Assembly (NCBI GenBank): GCA_002398515.1
Contig: DGZL01000091.1
Span: 1 to 11,478, forward strand
DNA length: 11,478 nucleotides
Direction of reading: 5' to 3'
DNA from: Firmicutes bacterium UBA4981
GTDB lineage: Bacteria; Bacillota; SHA-98; UBA4971
A program made the position numbers and the translations under genes. The number at the start of each line of letters is the position of its first letter. Within the stretch, counting starts at the first letter, position 1. The notes under the pieces were generated by a model that searched no databases, was not told where the DNA came from, and worked only from the letters and a program-made list of their open reading frames with translations. This document shows, one piece after another, positions 1 to 6,758 of the stretch.

Positions 1-122
1 TCATCAAGGTATCCTAAGGATTTAACTGTATTATGCCTGACCTTTTTTGTCACCTGATCCCTATAGCCGTGGACGATTGATAGGTAACGGCGGCCATTGC
101 TAATGCCAACCCGCAAGTACAT
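1..122 (-). CDS. IS1634-family transposase, N-terminal part (runs off left edge)
   Basis: Reading the complement from the ATG at 122-120 gives 40 complete codons with no stop, leaving the window at base 1. The protein starts MYLRV, continues with NGRRYLSIVHGYRD, and ends at the edge with TVKSLGYLD. This matches the N-terminus of IS1634-family (IS4-like DDE) transposases, which typically open with MYLR...NGRTYL.IVEGYRD and reach T.(K/E)SLGYLDEL around residue 40. A GGGGGTG ribosome binding site lies about 5 bases before the ATG, and a strong promoter lies further upstream. The catalytic DDE domain is outside the window, so I cannot say whether the element is intact. The family call comes from remembered motif similarity. 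Confidence 0.78.
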   Translation of the reverse strand, partial: MYLRVGISNGRRYLSIVHGYRDQVTKKVRHNTVKSLGYLD

Positions 123-134
123 GGCAACACCCCC

Positions 135-148
135 AATTACCGGTAATT
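135..148. promoter_or_regulatory. Perfect 14-bp palindrome over the transposase promoter
   Basis: AATTACCGGTAATT is an exact palindrome. It overlaps the last three bases of the -10 box of the minus-strand promoter and covers the expected transcription start. The position suits an operator, for example for autoregulation or a host repressor, but no regulator is visible and the role is inference. Confidence 0.35.
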
Positions 149-174
149 ATACCACAATCCACAATATTCGACAA
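146..174 (-). promoter_or_regulatory. Sigma-A-type promoter for the transposase
   Basis: On the minus strand the sequence reads TTGTCG (174-169), a 17-base spacer, then TATAAT (151-146). The -10 is a perfect consensus and is preceded by TG one base upstream, giving an extended -10. The -35 matches 4 of 6 positions. Transcription would begin near 139, about 17 bases before the transposase ATG. Confidence 0.7.
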
Positions 175-200
175 CTATATATATCCAAAAACTTAACAAA

Positions 201-239
201 AAGATTCTCCCAAACTGCTGCTTGGGAGGCCTTTTCTTA
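201..239. terminator. Bidirectional terminator-like hairpin
   Basis: CTCCCAA (207-213) and TTGGGAG (222-228) form a perfect 7-bp stem around an 8-base loop. On the left is an A-rich run (AACAAAAAG) and on the right a T-rich run (CCTTTTCTT), so the structure can act as a U-tailed terminator on either strand. It would isolate the insertion-element region from the genes to the right. Confidence 0.6.
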
Positions 240-540
240 AGTTTATTCCGTTATCTCACTGCAGAAGTAGGGAGTAGAAGGAGTCTCTCCTTCGATATAG
301 AAATCTTATATCCATGAGAGGGTATGCCACTTAACCAGTATGCCATAAGACTAGTAGCTCATTAATCCAAACTGGTAATAGTAGTAGAAGACATCAGCGT
401 TACTAAGCTACCTCATAATACACCAATCAGGGAGTTGGTATTTCTCATGTTGCGCATTGCTAAGTTAGTTCAGACAGTAAGAATTGCATGGGAATAGCAT
501 ATCTTGTCCGCCTCAACCAAGATTATGGGGGTCTCTCTAT
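240..540. other. Non-coding stretch, nothing recognised
   Basis: No convincing gene, RNA or promoter was seen. Two minor structures are present. A 7-bp hairpin GAAGGAG/CTCCTTC (277-283/287-293) has no U-tract. GTATGCCA occurs twice within about 25 bases (near 322 and 339). The promoter of the downstream amidohydrolase probably lies here, but no -35/-10 pair matched well. The right end of the insertion element may also fall here; without the other end its terminal repeat cannot be identified. Confidence 0.4.
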
Positions 541-1608
541 ATGATAGTTGATGTTCATGTTCATGTGTTTCCCAGTATGAAACAGACTGCCGGATACAGA
601 GATATACAATCAAATTACGCAGTTCACCAGGGGAAGATCAGAAGGCTGTGGGGCAGAATGAAAACGAATACCCTTGATGAACGGTACATTCCGGAGCCCG
701 ATGAAGATGTAGGCTTCCGAATGGATGATTATGGCAAGTTCTACTGGACTAAACACGGCAAGGAATGTTGGATGCAAAGATTTCCGGCGGTGCTTAAGAA
801 CATGGAATGGACTCCGGAGCAGATGATTGCTTTTATGGACGAGGTCGGAGTCGATAAAGGTGTTATACAGTCGGGATACATGGAAATGAACTTTGAGCGG
901 GATTACATGGCTGAAGTAACAAAAAAATGGCCTGACCGTTTCATCGGCACAGTGACCTTGGATTACGATGTGGAGAAAGGCACCGAACACTTGAAGGGCG
1001 AGATGGCGAAACTAAGGAGAGCAGCGGCTAACCAAGCCATCAGAGGGGTGTATCAGGTTTTCCCCAGAGGACAAGCCATTGAGAGTAGCGATTTTGACCC
1101 GTTATGGAAAGCGCTGTCTGACTTAGGATTACCCCATTTCTTTTTTGTCGGCTTCCAGCCTAAAGACAGATACATGCACTCTTTGAAGCAAATTGAGAAA
1201 GTGCTTAAGAAGTTTCCGGATCTTATCGGTATCATCGGTCACTTGGGCGGGAATGTCAGATCATCGTCCCACCCCAACTATACTGACGGAAGTGAACTCT
1301 TGCCGGTTTTGAGACTGCCCAACGCCTATTTTGAAGTCGGGTATGTCTTGGCATATGAGAATTGGACGTTTTGGAAAGAAAACTACGAGTATCCGTACCC
1401 ATTGCATACGAAGCTTATTAAGATGATCCACGATGATGTGGGCTGCGAAAGACTGCTGTGGGGTTCGGACATGCCTAACTTATATAGAACATGTACATAC
1501 AGACAGTGCCTCGACTTGGTCCGGCTACATTTTGATTTTCTGGATGACGACGAAAAGAACTTGATTCTCGGAGGTAATGCAGCCGAAGTATTTCGCCTTG
1601 AACTCTAG
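541..1608 (+). CDS. Amidohydrolase-2 family metal-dependent hydrolase/decarboxylase (ACMSD-like TIM barrel)
   Basis: 355 residues from the ATG at 541, chosen because it has GGGGGT at 527-532 and puts the family-typical opening MIVDVHVHVF at the N-terminus. An in-frame TTG at 484 would add 19 unrelated residues. Visible family features are the H-x-H metal motif (His6, His8), a metal-region His in GHLGG (His234), the near-C-terminal GSDMP (Asp310), and the closing GGNAAEVFRL. These fit the amidohydrolase-2 family (ACMSD, gamma-resorcylate decarboxylase, 4-oxalomesaconate hydratase relatives), cytoplasmic TIM barrels acting on carboxylated substrates. Oddly, the strand that normally ends in a metal-binding His (LPxxxH) reads LPHFFF here, with Phe202 at that position. 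An approximately 70-residue segment (about 25-95) precedes the main barrel. The substrate is unknown. The gene heads the cluster, 179 bases before the transporter gene. Confidence 0.85.
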   Translation: MIVDVHVHVFPSMKQTAGYRDIQSNYAVHQGKIRRLWGRMKTNTLDERYIPEPDEDVGFRMDDYGKFYWTKHGKECWMQRFPAVLKNMEWTPEQMIAFMDEVGVDKGVIQSGYMEMNFERDYMAEVTKKWPDRFIGTVTLDYDVEKGTEHLKGEMAKLRRAAANQAIRGVYQVFPRGQAIESSDFDPLWKALSDLGLPHFFFVGFQPKDRYMHSLKQIEKVLKKFPDLIGIIGHLGGNVRSSSHPNYTDGSELLPVLRLPNAYFEVGYVLAYENWTFWKENYEYPYPLHTKLIKMIHDDVGCERLLWGSDMPNLYRTCTYRQCLDLVRLHFDFLDDDEKNLILGGNAAEVFRLEL

Positions 1609-1625
1609 CATCAGATATTCTCAAG

Positions 1626-1658
1626 CCTTACCGATAGGGTTTATGCCCCCGGTAAAGG
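1626..1658 (+). other. Intergenic hairpin between amidohydrolase and TAXI genes
   Basis: CCTTACCG (1626-1633) pairs with CGGTAAAGG (1650-1658) with one bulged A. Inside it GGG (1637-1639) can pair with CCC (1646-1648). No T-run follows, so it is not a standard terminator. It may be a processing or mRNA-stability element that separates expression of the two genes. Confidence 0.45.
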
Positions 1659-1775
1659 GTGTTGGAAGTTACCTATGACACTAGTAACAATAGGGGGGAT
1701 GGCAGAGGCAATCAGACTCACAATACCAACCAATTTATGCACCAGAAATCGGACAATAGGTTACGCAGAAAAAAT

Positions 1776-1790
1776 GGAGGGATAGAATTG
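1776..1790 (+). promoter_or_regulatory. Ribosome binding site fixing a TTG start
   Basis: GGAGG at 1776-1780 (within TGGAGGGA) sits 7 bases before TTG at 1788-1790. It places a classic signal peptide directly at the N-terminus and excludes the 43 hydrophilic residues that an upstream GTG at 1659 would add. Confidence 0.75.
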
Positions 1791-2798
1791 ACTAAGACAA
1801 GATATCACCACTTTGCACTCTTGCTTGTAGTTGCACTCCTGACAGGTTTTGTAGTAACTGATGTATCTTCTGTATTTGCCGCTGCAAAGGCGAAGAAAGA
1901 TTACGGCGGAATTAAGTTCATTACGATTGCTTCCGGGACAGGTGACTGGGGACTAATTGGCGGAAAGATTGCTGACATCATAAACCGTGAGATTCCTGGT
2001 ATCACTGCAACGAGTATCCCGGGCGGTGCAACTGTAAACATCTCCCGTATTGAGAGAGGCGAGGCTCAGATCGGCCTGGTTCACAGCTTCCTTCCCTATT
2101 TGGCTGTCAAAGGCCAGACTCCATACGAAGAGCCTCACAAGAAACTTAGAATGATGATCAGCTTGTGGAAGGGCTACGCTCACGCTGTAGTGCCGAAAAA
2201 CAGCAATATACAGAGTGTTGCCGACTTGGTCAAGGCACCATATGACGTTTGGAACTCTAAACCAGGGCTGGGAAGCCAAATTCTGAACAATGCTATCTTT
2301 GAAGCATATGGTTTCGCTCCGGAAGATATTCGCAAAATCGGCGGTGTAGTGCACGAGATAGGGCTCAGTGACGGAGCAAATATGATGAAAGACAGAAGAA
2401 TGGACTTCCTGGTCTTTCCTGTAGTTTATCCTTATTCAATGCTTATCGACATAGATACTACGGTTGGTATGAAGTTGCTTCCCATTGACGGCGAGCCCAG
2501 AGAGAGACTTCTCAAATTGCTACCTGGCTTAGTTGCAGATAGCATTCCTAAGGGAGCCTACCGCGACTTGAAACAAGATGTGCCAACTGTCGCTAATTTC
2601 CACCAATTAGCTTGCAGCTCAGATCTACCTGATGAGCTCGTCTATGACATCATGGAAGCAATAGTCAGGAATCTACCTAACCTAAGGGATCTTTCTGACT
2701 CGCTCAAAGCGATTTCTATAGACAATGCCTTGCTGGGCATGGAAGCTGAAATTCATCCGGGTGCTGTGAAGTTCTATAAAGCTGAAGGTATGATGTAG
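1788..2798 (+). CDS. TAXI-family TRAP transporter solute-binding protein
   Basis: 336 residues from the TTG at 1788. Residues 1-28 form a signal peptide: a positive N-region (TKTRYHH), a hydrophobic core (LLLVVALLTGFVV) and a likely cut after VFA/AAA. Mature-protein signatures of the TAXI (TRAP-associated extracytoplasmic immunogenic) family are the ASGTGDWGLIGGKIAD strand-loop-helix, the PGGATVNISRIERGEAQIG stretch and the later KAPYDVW/GLGSQ ligand-loop region. These proteins sit outside the membrane and deliver organic acids or amino-acid-like ligands to a fused TRAP permease, driven by an ion gradient. The matching fused permease lies one gene downstream; having an enzyme gene between binding protein and permease is unusual. 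The ligand cannot be read from the sequence. The gene is followed by a 16-bp perfect hairpin, which may keep binding-protein mRNA more abundant than downstream mRNA. Confidence 0.9.
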   Translation: MTKTRYHHFALLLVVALLTGFVVTDVSSVFAAAKAKKDYGGIKFITIASGTGDWGLIGGKIADIINREIPGITATSIPGGATVNISRIERGEAQIGLVHSFLPYLAVKGQTPYEEPHKKLRMMISLWKGYAHAVVPKNSNIQSVADLVKAPYDVWNSKPGLGSQILNNAIFEAYGFAPEDIRKIGGVVHEIGLSDGANMMKDRRMDFLVFPVVYPYSMLIDIDTTVGMKLLPIDGEPRERLLKLLPGLVADSIPKGAYRDLKQDVPTVANFHQLACSSDLPDELVYDIMEAIVRNLPNLRDLSDSLKAISIDNALLGMEAEIHPGAVKFYKAEGMM

Positions 2799-2809
2799 GA
2801 CTTTGCCAT

Positions 2810-2863
2810 CCGGCCGCAGAGGCCACACGATATAAGAGATAGGGACAATGTCATTGTGGCCGG
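2810..2863 (+). other. Alternative stem-loop region after the TAXI gene
   Basis: GGCCACA (2821-2827) pairs perfectly with TGTGGCC (2855-2861). Competing pairings are CCGGCC (2810-2815) with GGCCGG (2858-2863), and the short dyad ACAATG-T-CATTGT (2845-2857). Mutually exclusive foldings are possible, but a regulatory role is not shown. Confidence 0.35.
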
Positions 2864-2882
2864 CATTCTGAGATGAACCTGG

Positions 2883-2930
2883 ACACTCAACGAGAACAGG
2901 ATACCTAAGAACAATGTTCTCGTTGAGTGT
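2883..2930 (+). terminator. Strong hairpin, possible partial terminator or mRNA-stabilising element
   Basis: ACACTCAACGAGAACA (2883-2898) pairs at all 16 positions with 2915-2930 around a 16-base loop. The following bases are TATTCC, a poor U-tract, so readthrough is likely. Placed just after the binding-protein gene, it fits the common arrangement in which a hairpin protects upstream mRNA and limits expression of the downstream permease. Confidence 0.6.
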
Positions 2931-3001
2931 TATTCCTACATGAGGTCATTAGGCAGGCAACACTACGAAAGAATATACGCATTTGAAGGGAAGAGATTGC
3001 T

Positions 3002-4033
3002 GTGAAAATGGAGCAAATGCCGAGGGTCAGATTGGCAGCCCTGCCCACACCTTTAGAAGAGCTGCGAAACCTCAGCGCAAAGCTTAACGGTCCTAGGTTG
3101 CTAATGAAAAGGGATGACATGACCGGTTTGGCTTTTGGCGGCAATAAGGTGCGTAAGCTCGAATTCATTATGGCAGATGCAATAAAGCAAAACGCCGACA
3201 TTATTATCACATCAGGCGGAGTGCAAACAAACCATGGAAGACTGACTGTTGCAGCCGCTAAGAAGCTGGGTTTAAAACCCGTACTCATACTGACAGGAGA
3301 AGAGCCTGAGGAGTACACGGGCAATCTGTTCGTAGACTATCTCCTAGGCGCGGAGATTCACTTTGTTACTGCTGATCCAGGTTTGTCCCCCGCGGAAACG
3401 CAAAAACAACGGAGAGCAAGAGGAGAAGCAAAAGCCCTGGAAATCAAAGCAAAATATGAAGCACAAGGACACAAATGCTATATAGTCCCACGCGGGGGAC
3501 GTATGCCCGTAGCAACAGCCGGATATCTCAATGCCACGCTGGAAATGTACAAGCAACTTATTGAGATGAATACGAAAGTGAATTATCTGGTTGTAACAAC
3601 AGGTTCAACAAGCACGACGAGTTCCCTAATACTAGGCAGCAAGGTTTTCAATACCGGCATGAAGGTAATCGGGATCAGTGTTTCGCGACCAGCTGACGAA
3701 TGCAAGGACAGAATCATGGAAGAGCTGGAGAAAGACATTGCTTACTACGGGTACGATGTAAAAATCGATAGAGACGAGCTGACAATACTGGATGACTATA
3801 TAGGTCCCGGATATGCGATACCGACCTCGGACGGCATCAAAGCGATAAAACTCCTGGCAGAGTCGGAAGCAGTAATGCTTGACTATGCATATACAGGCAA
3901 AGGGATGGCCGGTCTGATAGATTTGGTCAAGAAGGGTTACTTCAGCAAGGACGATGTTGTGTTATTCCTGCATACAGGTGGTACTGCAGGTCTATTTGCA
4001 CTAGACAAAGCGACTATTGAACAGAATTTGTAA
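3002..4033 (+). CDS. PLP-dependent D-cysteine desulfhydrase / ACC deaminase family enzyme
   Basis: 343 residues from the GTG at 3002 (GAAGGGAAGAG upstream; ATG at 3008 is an alternative), close to the usual family length of about 330-340. Fold-type II PLP signatures are visible: the Schiff-base Lys49 in FGGNKVRKLE, the SGGVQTNHGR loop (Thr76 where most relatives have Ser), a phosphate-binding VVTTGSTSTTSS loop, and C-terminal YTGKGMAGL and HTGG. Mutagenesis work on this family contrasts ACC deaminase (Glu295 and Leu322, Pseudomonas numbering) with D-cysteine desulfhydrase (Ser/Thr at both). Here Thr298 and Thr325 occupy those positions, favouring desulfhydrase or a relative such as L-cysteate sulfo-lyase. 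The expected chemistry is beta-elimination plus deamination of a 3-substituted amino acid, giving pyruvate and ammonia, in the cytoplasm. It lies between the two transporter genes, which suggests that it acts on the imported compound or a product of it. Confidence 0.85.
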   Translation: MKMEQMPRVRLAALPTPLEELRNLSAKLNGPRLLMKRDDMTGLAFGGNKVRKLEFIMADAIKQNADIIITSGGVQTNHGRLTVAAAKKLGLKPVLILTGEEPEEYTGNLFVDYLLGAEIHFVTADPGLSPAETQKQRRARGEAKALEIKAKYEAQGHKCYIVPRGGRMPVATAGYLNATLEMYKQLIEMNTKVNYLVVTTGSTSTTSSLILGSKVFNTGMKVIGISVSRPADECKDRIMEELEKDIAYYGYDVKIDRDELTILDDYIGPGYAIPTSDGIKAIKLLAESEAVMLDYAYTGKGMAGLIDLVKKGYFSKDDVVLFLHTGGTAGLFALDKATIEQNL

Positions 4034-4062
4034 CACTTGTGGTCGCATATGCGCAATTATAA

Positions 4063-4079
4063 GAGGTGAACTGACAGTG
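4063..4079 (+). promoter_or_regulatory. Ribosome binding site fixing a GTG start for the permease
   Basis: GAGGTGA at 4063-4069 sits 7 bases before GTG at 4077. It favours this start over an in-frame TTG at 4017 that would overlap the preceding gene and add a Cys-rich stretch unlike permease N-termini. Confidence 0.7.
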
Positions 4080-6284
4080 GATGCACAAGCTAACACGCCA
4101 GGTATTGCTGCCAAGAAGGCTGAGACCTCAAGATTGTTTTCGATGGAGCGAATAATCGGTACAATTGCATTTTGCATGAGCCTATTTCACTTGTACTGCG
4201 CCTACTTCGGACAGCCGGAAGCGTTAATGTTTCGTACAACTTTTCTGGGGTTCATATTAGTTTTATGCTTCCTTACCCGACCCTTGGGAGGCAAGTTGTG
4301 GGATGGTAGGCACATAGCAAGATCCCTGCTCAATGTCGTCCTAGTATTTCTACCGCTGATGATTCAGTGGTATATACTTCACGATATGCAGGGCTGGTAT
4401 ACCAGGTTCGGGAACCCTACGACTACAGACGTGATTCTGGGCTCGATCTACATCCTCATGGTTCTGGATGCCACCAGAAGAACAATAGGTTGGCCTATTG
4501 TAATTGTGGCTATATTCTTCTTACTGAATGCGAGATTTGCCGATAAAATGCAGCTAGGGTTCTTCTATGGACCGCCAATGTCCTGGAAAACACTGGTGAA
4601 CTTCATCTGGATGGAAGAAAGCGGCATATTCGGCGTGCCAATATCGGTAATGGCGTCAGTAATTACGCTGTTTTTGATTTTCGCGTCGATTCTGCAGAAG
4701 TCCGGCATAGTCAACATATTGCTGGATCTTGCGTTCTCGCTTGCAGGCCATAAGGTGGGCGGCCCGGCAAAAGCGGCTGTAGTCGGCAGTGCTCTTATGG
4801 GTACTGTATCCGGGAGTTCCGTGGCAAACGTAGCTACTACAGGCAGTGTCACTATTCCCCTGATGAAGAAAGTCGGCTATAGGCCATACTTTGCAGGAGC
4901 TGTCGAAGCTGCGGCTTCAACGGCGGGACAAATCACGCCTCCGGTACTCGGAGCAGCCGCCTTCATAATGGCTCAGTTCTTGGGTCTCCCATATCTAAAG
5001 ATAGCAATCTACGCGGTAGTTCCTGCTGTCCTTTACTACATGGCTATATTCCTGGCCATTCACTTTCAATCCTTAAACAGAGGAATCAAGCCGATACCCA
5101 AGTCCAAACTGCCGGATTTCTGGAACGTCCTCAAGAGAGGCGGACACATGTTAATACCCCTTGTGGTACTACTTGTTCTTATGGGTAAGGGGTACAGTGT
5201 GCAGATGGCTGTCATATGGTCGATTATCCTCACGTTAGCTATGTCCTTCCTCAAACCTGAAACAAGGCTGACTCCCCAATCGTTCCTTGCCTCCTTGGAG
5301 GAAGGCTCGAGCAGCTTTGTCTCTGTCGCTCTGGCCTGCGCCACAGCAGGTATAATTGTCGGCGCCATAGACGTTTCAGGTTTGGGTTGGAGGATTTCCA
5401 GTAGTTTGCTGGATCTATCAGGCCAGAGTCTGTGGCTAACCCTGTTCCTTTCGATGATAATCTGCATCGTACTTGGAATGGGTATGACCACAACAGCTGT
5501 CTACCTGGTCGTAGCTGCAATAGTAGTGCCGAACCTGCGCAATCTCGGCGTCCCTGCCATAGCTGCGCACCTTTTCGCATTCTACTTCGGCTCGATGTCT
5601 AACATCACACCGCCTGTTGCAGTGGCCTCATTTGCAGCCGCAGGTATAGCCGACGCAAACGTGAATAGAACCGGTATCGAGGCGTTTGTCATTGCTCTGC
5701 CGGGGTTCATTATTCCGTTTATGTTTGCGATATATCCGGAAATGCTTCTGACTTATGGTGCGTGGCCTCAAACCATAGCTGTTTTAGTTGTCAGCGCCCT
5801 TTCCACGTCATGTCTGACTGCAGGACTCAAAGGCTGGTTTATGAGGAAACTCAATATCATTGAAAGACTAGTAATAGGTATTCTACCGATTGTTGGGATG
5901 TTCCTTGTTGACGTTAGAACACCCCTATATGCTGCCATCTATGTCGCTGCATTTGCCGCAATCATTTTGATCCAGAAGCGGACTTCCTATGACGCGAAGA
6001 TCGATGCACTGTTTGGTATCAAGACGAAGCAGCCCGGCAAGGCAGACAGTGATTTCAATGAAAACTTGGAAGTTAAGACGCGTTCGGATGAAGCCGGCGA
6101 TAATGGGAGTCCCCGGGCGTCAAAGAAGAATCTATTAATTGGCTGGGGAGTTTGGGCAGTTATACTTGTCCTATTTGCAATCGCAGGTAAGACGTACCTA
6201 ATGCAAAAGAACTTCAACCTATTCCTGATATTGCTTTTTGCAGTATGCTACACGGCAAGGCGGTTGTTGGAGAAATACGTATGA
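4077..6284 (+). CDS. TRAP transporter fused permease (small plus large subunit, TAXI-associated type)
   Basis: 735 residues, almost all hydrophobic. The N-terminal membrane segments (about residues 20-150) correspond to the small subunit. The remainder is DctM-like, with the hallmark SALMGTVSGSSVANVATTG, the GYRPYFAGAVEAAASTAGQ segment, PPVLGAAAFIMAQFLG, and the second-half repeat SNITPPVAVASFAAAGIA. This is the fused permease found with TAXI binding proteins; it moves ligand inward with an ion gradient. Two oddities are seen. The conserved GMGxPTTA motif reads GMGMTTTA, with Thr471 where Pro is usual. After residue 640 there is a hydrophilic, charged linker of about 45 residues followed by two extra membrane segments, so the protein is longer than fused permeases as I remember them. 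Its partner is the TAXI protein encoded 1.2 kb upstream. Confidence 0.9.
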   Translation: MDAQANTPGIAAKKAETSRLFSMERIIGTIAFCMSLFHLYCAYFGQPEALMFRTTFLGFILVLCFLTRPLGGKLWDGRHIARSLLNVVLVFLPLMIQWYILHDMQGWYTRFGNPTTTDVILGSIYILMVLDATRRTIGWPIVIVAIFFLLNARFADKMQLGFFYGPPMSWKTLVNFIWMEESGIFGVPISVMASVITLFLIFASILQKSGIVNILLDLAFSLAGHKVGGPAKAAVVGSALMGTVSGSSVANVATTGSVTIPLMKKVGYRPYFAGAVEAAASTAGQITPPVLGAAAFIMAQFLGLPYLKIAIYAVVPAVLYYMAIFLAIHFQSLNRGIKPIPKSKLPDFWNVLKRGGHMLIPLVVLLVLMGKGYSVQMAVIWSIILTLAMSFLKPETRLTPQSFLASLEEGSSSFVSVALACATAGIIVGAIDVSGLGWRISSSLLDLSGQSLWLTLFLSMIICIVLGMGMTTTAVYLVVAAIVVPNLRNLGVPAIAAHLFAFYFGSMSNITPPVAVASFAAAGIADANVNRTGIEAFVIALPGFIIPFMFAIYPEMLLTYGAWPQTIAVLVVSALSTSCLTAGLKGWFMRKLNIIERLVIGILPIVGMFLVDVRTPLYAAIYVAAFAAIILIQKRTSYDAKIDALFGIKTKQPGKADSDFNENLEVKTRSDEAGDNGSPRASKKNLLIGWGVWAVILVLFAIAGKTYLMQKNFNLFLILLFAVCYTARRLLEKYV

Positions 6285-6314
6285 CTGCTGAGCGATAGTC
6301 TCAGTGTCAACTAA

Positions 6315-6367
6315 ACTTTGGGTGCTTGGGGCGCAGCTAAAAGGCTGTGCCCCCAATTCTCCAAAGT
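6315..6367 (+). other. Long imperfect hairpin between permease and [2Fe-2S] genes
   Basis: An outer stem ACTTTGG (6315-6321)/CCAAAGT (6361-6367) encloses an inner stem of TTGGGGCGCAGC (6326-6337) with GCTGTG-C-CCCCAA (6344-6356). The inner stem gives 12 pairs, including one G-U and one bulged C, around a TAAAAG loop. About 19 pairs form in total. No T-run follows (AAGC), so a simple intrinsic terminator is unlikely. It may be a processing site, an attenuator or a remnant of a small repeat. Confidence 0.55.
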
Positions 6368-6401
6368 AAGCACGGCAACATGGAACAGGTTGATCCGCCC
6401 T

Positions 6402-6416
6402 GGAGTGAGAAATGTG
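6402..6416 (+). promoter_or_regulatory. Ribosome binding site fixing a GTG start for the [2Fe-2S] protein
   Basis: GGAGTGAG at 6402-6409 lies just before GTG at 6414. Starting upstream at 6318 would translate through the hairpin and add 32 residues unrelated to SdhB. Confidence 0.7.
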
Positions 6417-6758
6417 AAGAAGAAGGTGCTATTTGAGGTTTACAGACAAGGCAGCAAGGATGCATGCGGGTACTTCAAGGAATATCTCCTCGCAATTGAT
6501 GACCGCATTTCTGTCTACGATGCTTTATGGACGATCCGCAACGAACTTGACACCTCTTTAGCTCTGCCTTATTTTCGCTGTAGAAAAGGTGTTTGCACAT
6601 CTTGTCTGATGCGGATAAACGGGGTCCAGAGGTTGGCTTGCAGAATTCCTGTTCATACTACTCTAAGTGAAGATGGAATTATTCGTGTAGAGCCGCCTAA
6701 AGGCCGTCCTATCCTGAAAGACTTAGTTGCAGGTTGGGGTGATCACGATGAAGTATAA
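6414..6758 (+). CDS. Stand-alone [2Fe-2S] protein equal to the N-terminal domain of SdhB/FrdB
   Basis: 114 residues from the GTG at 6414. The motif CRKGVCTSC with a later Cys gives Cys56, Cys61, Cys64 and Cys76, the plant-type ferredoxin spacing of succinate dehydrogenase/fumarate reductase iron-sulfur subunits. The flanking RINGVQRLAC and PILKDLVAGW also match SdhB (INGV..LAC and PVIKDLV). The protein ends ten residues or so after the last motif, exactly where SdhB would enter its [4Fe-4S]/[3Fe-4S] domain. No further Cys-rich sequence follows, so this is a clean single-domain protein and not a frameshifted SdhB. It overlaps the flavoprotein gene by 11 bases, which implies translational coupling and a two-subunit complex. 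The likely role is passing electrons between the flavoprotein and a soluble carrier; no membrane anchor gene is present. Confidence 0.85.
   Translation: MKKKVLFEVYRQGSKDACGYFKEYLLAIDDRISVYDALWTIRNELDTSLALPYFRCRKGVCTSCLMRINGVQRLACRIPVHTTLSEDGIIRVEPPKGRPILKDLVAGWGDHDEV
6736..6750 (+). promoter_or_regulatory. Ribosome binding site inside the upstream gene
   Basis: GGGGTGAT at 6736-6743 precedes ATG at 6748. This supports the 11-base overlap and coupled translation of the flavoprotein with the [2Fe-2S] protein. An in-frame TTG at 6727 has no such signal. Confidence 0.65.

Noticed and set aside
277..293. Hairpin GAAGGAG/CTCCTTC as a terminator
   Set aside because: No T-run on either side and no gene ending nearby.
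251..346. 31-codon minus-strand open frame beginning MAYWLSG
   Set aside because: No ribosome binding site, no recognised similarity and very short. Chance frame, or at most debris of the neighbouring insertion element.
1662..1690. TTGGAA-N17-TAACAA as a promoter for the TAXI gene
   Set aside because: Spacing is right but the match is only 4 of 6 and 3 of 6; not distinguishable from chance.
3002..4033. Naming the PLP enzyme ACC deaminase (acdS)
   Set aside because: Both positions diagnostic for ACC deaminase carry Thr, as in D-cysteine desulfhydrase-type members.
5251..5580. Open frames on the minus strand inside the permease gene, also at 4565-4852 and 5066-5491
   Set aside because: They lie wholly within a clearly coding plus-strand gene, lack ribosome binding sites and show no recognisable motifs.
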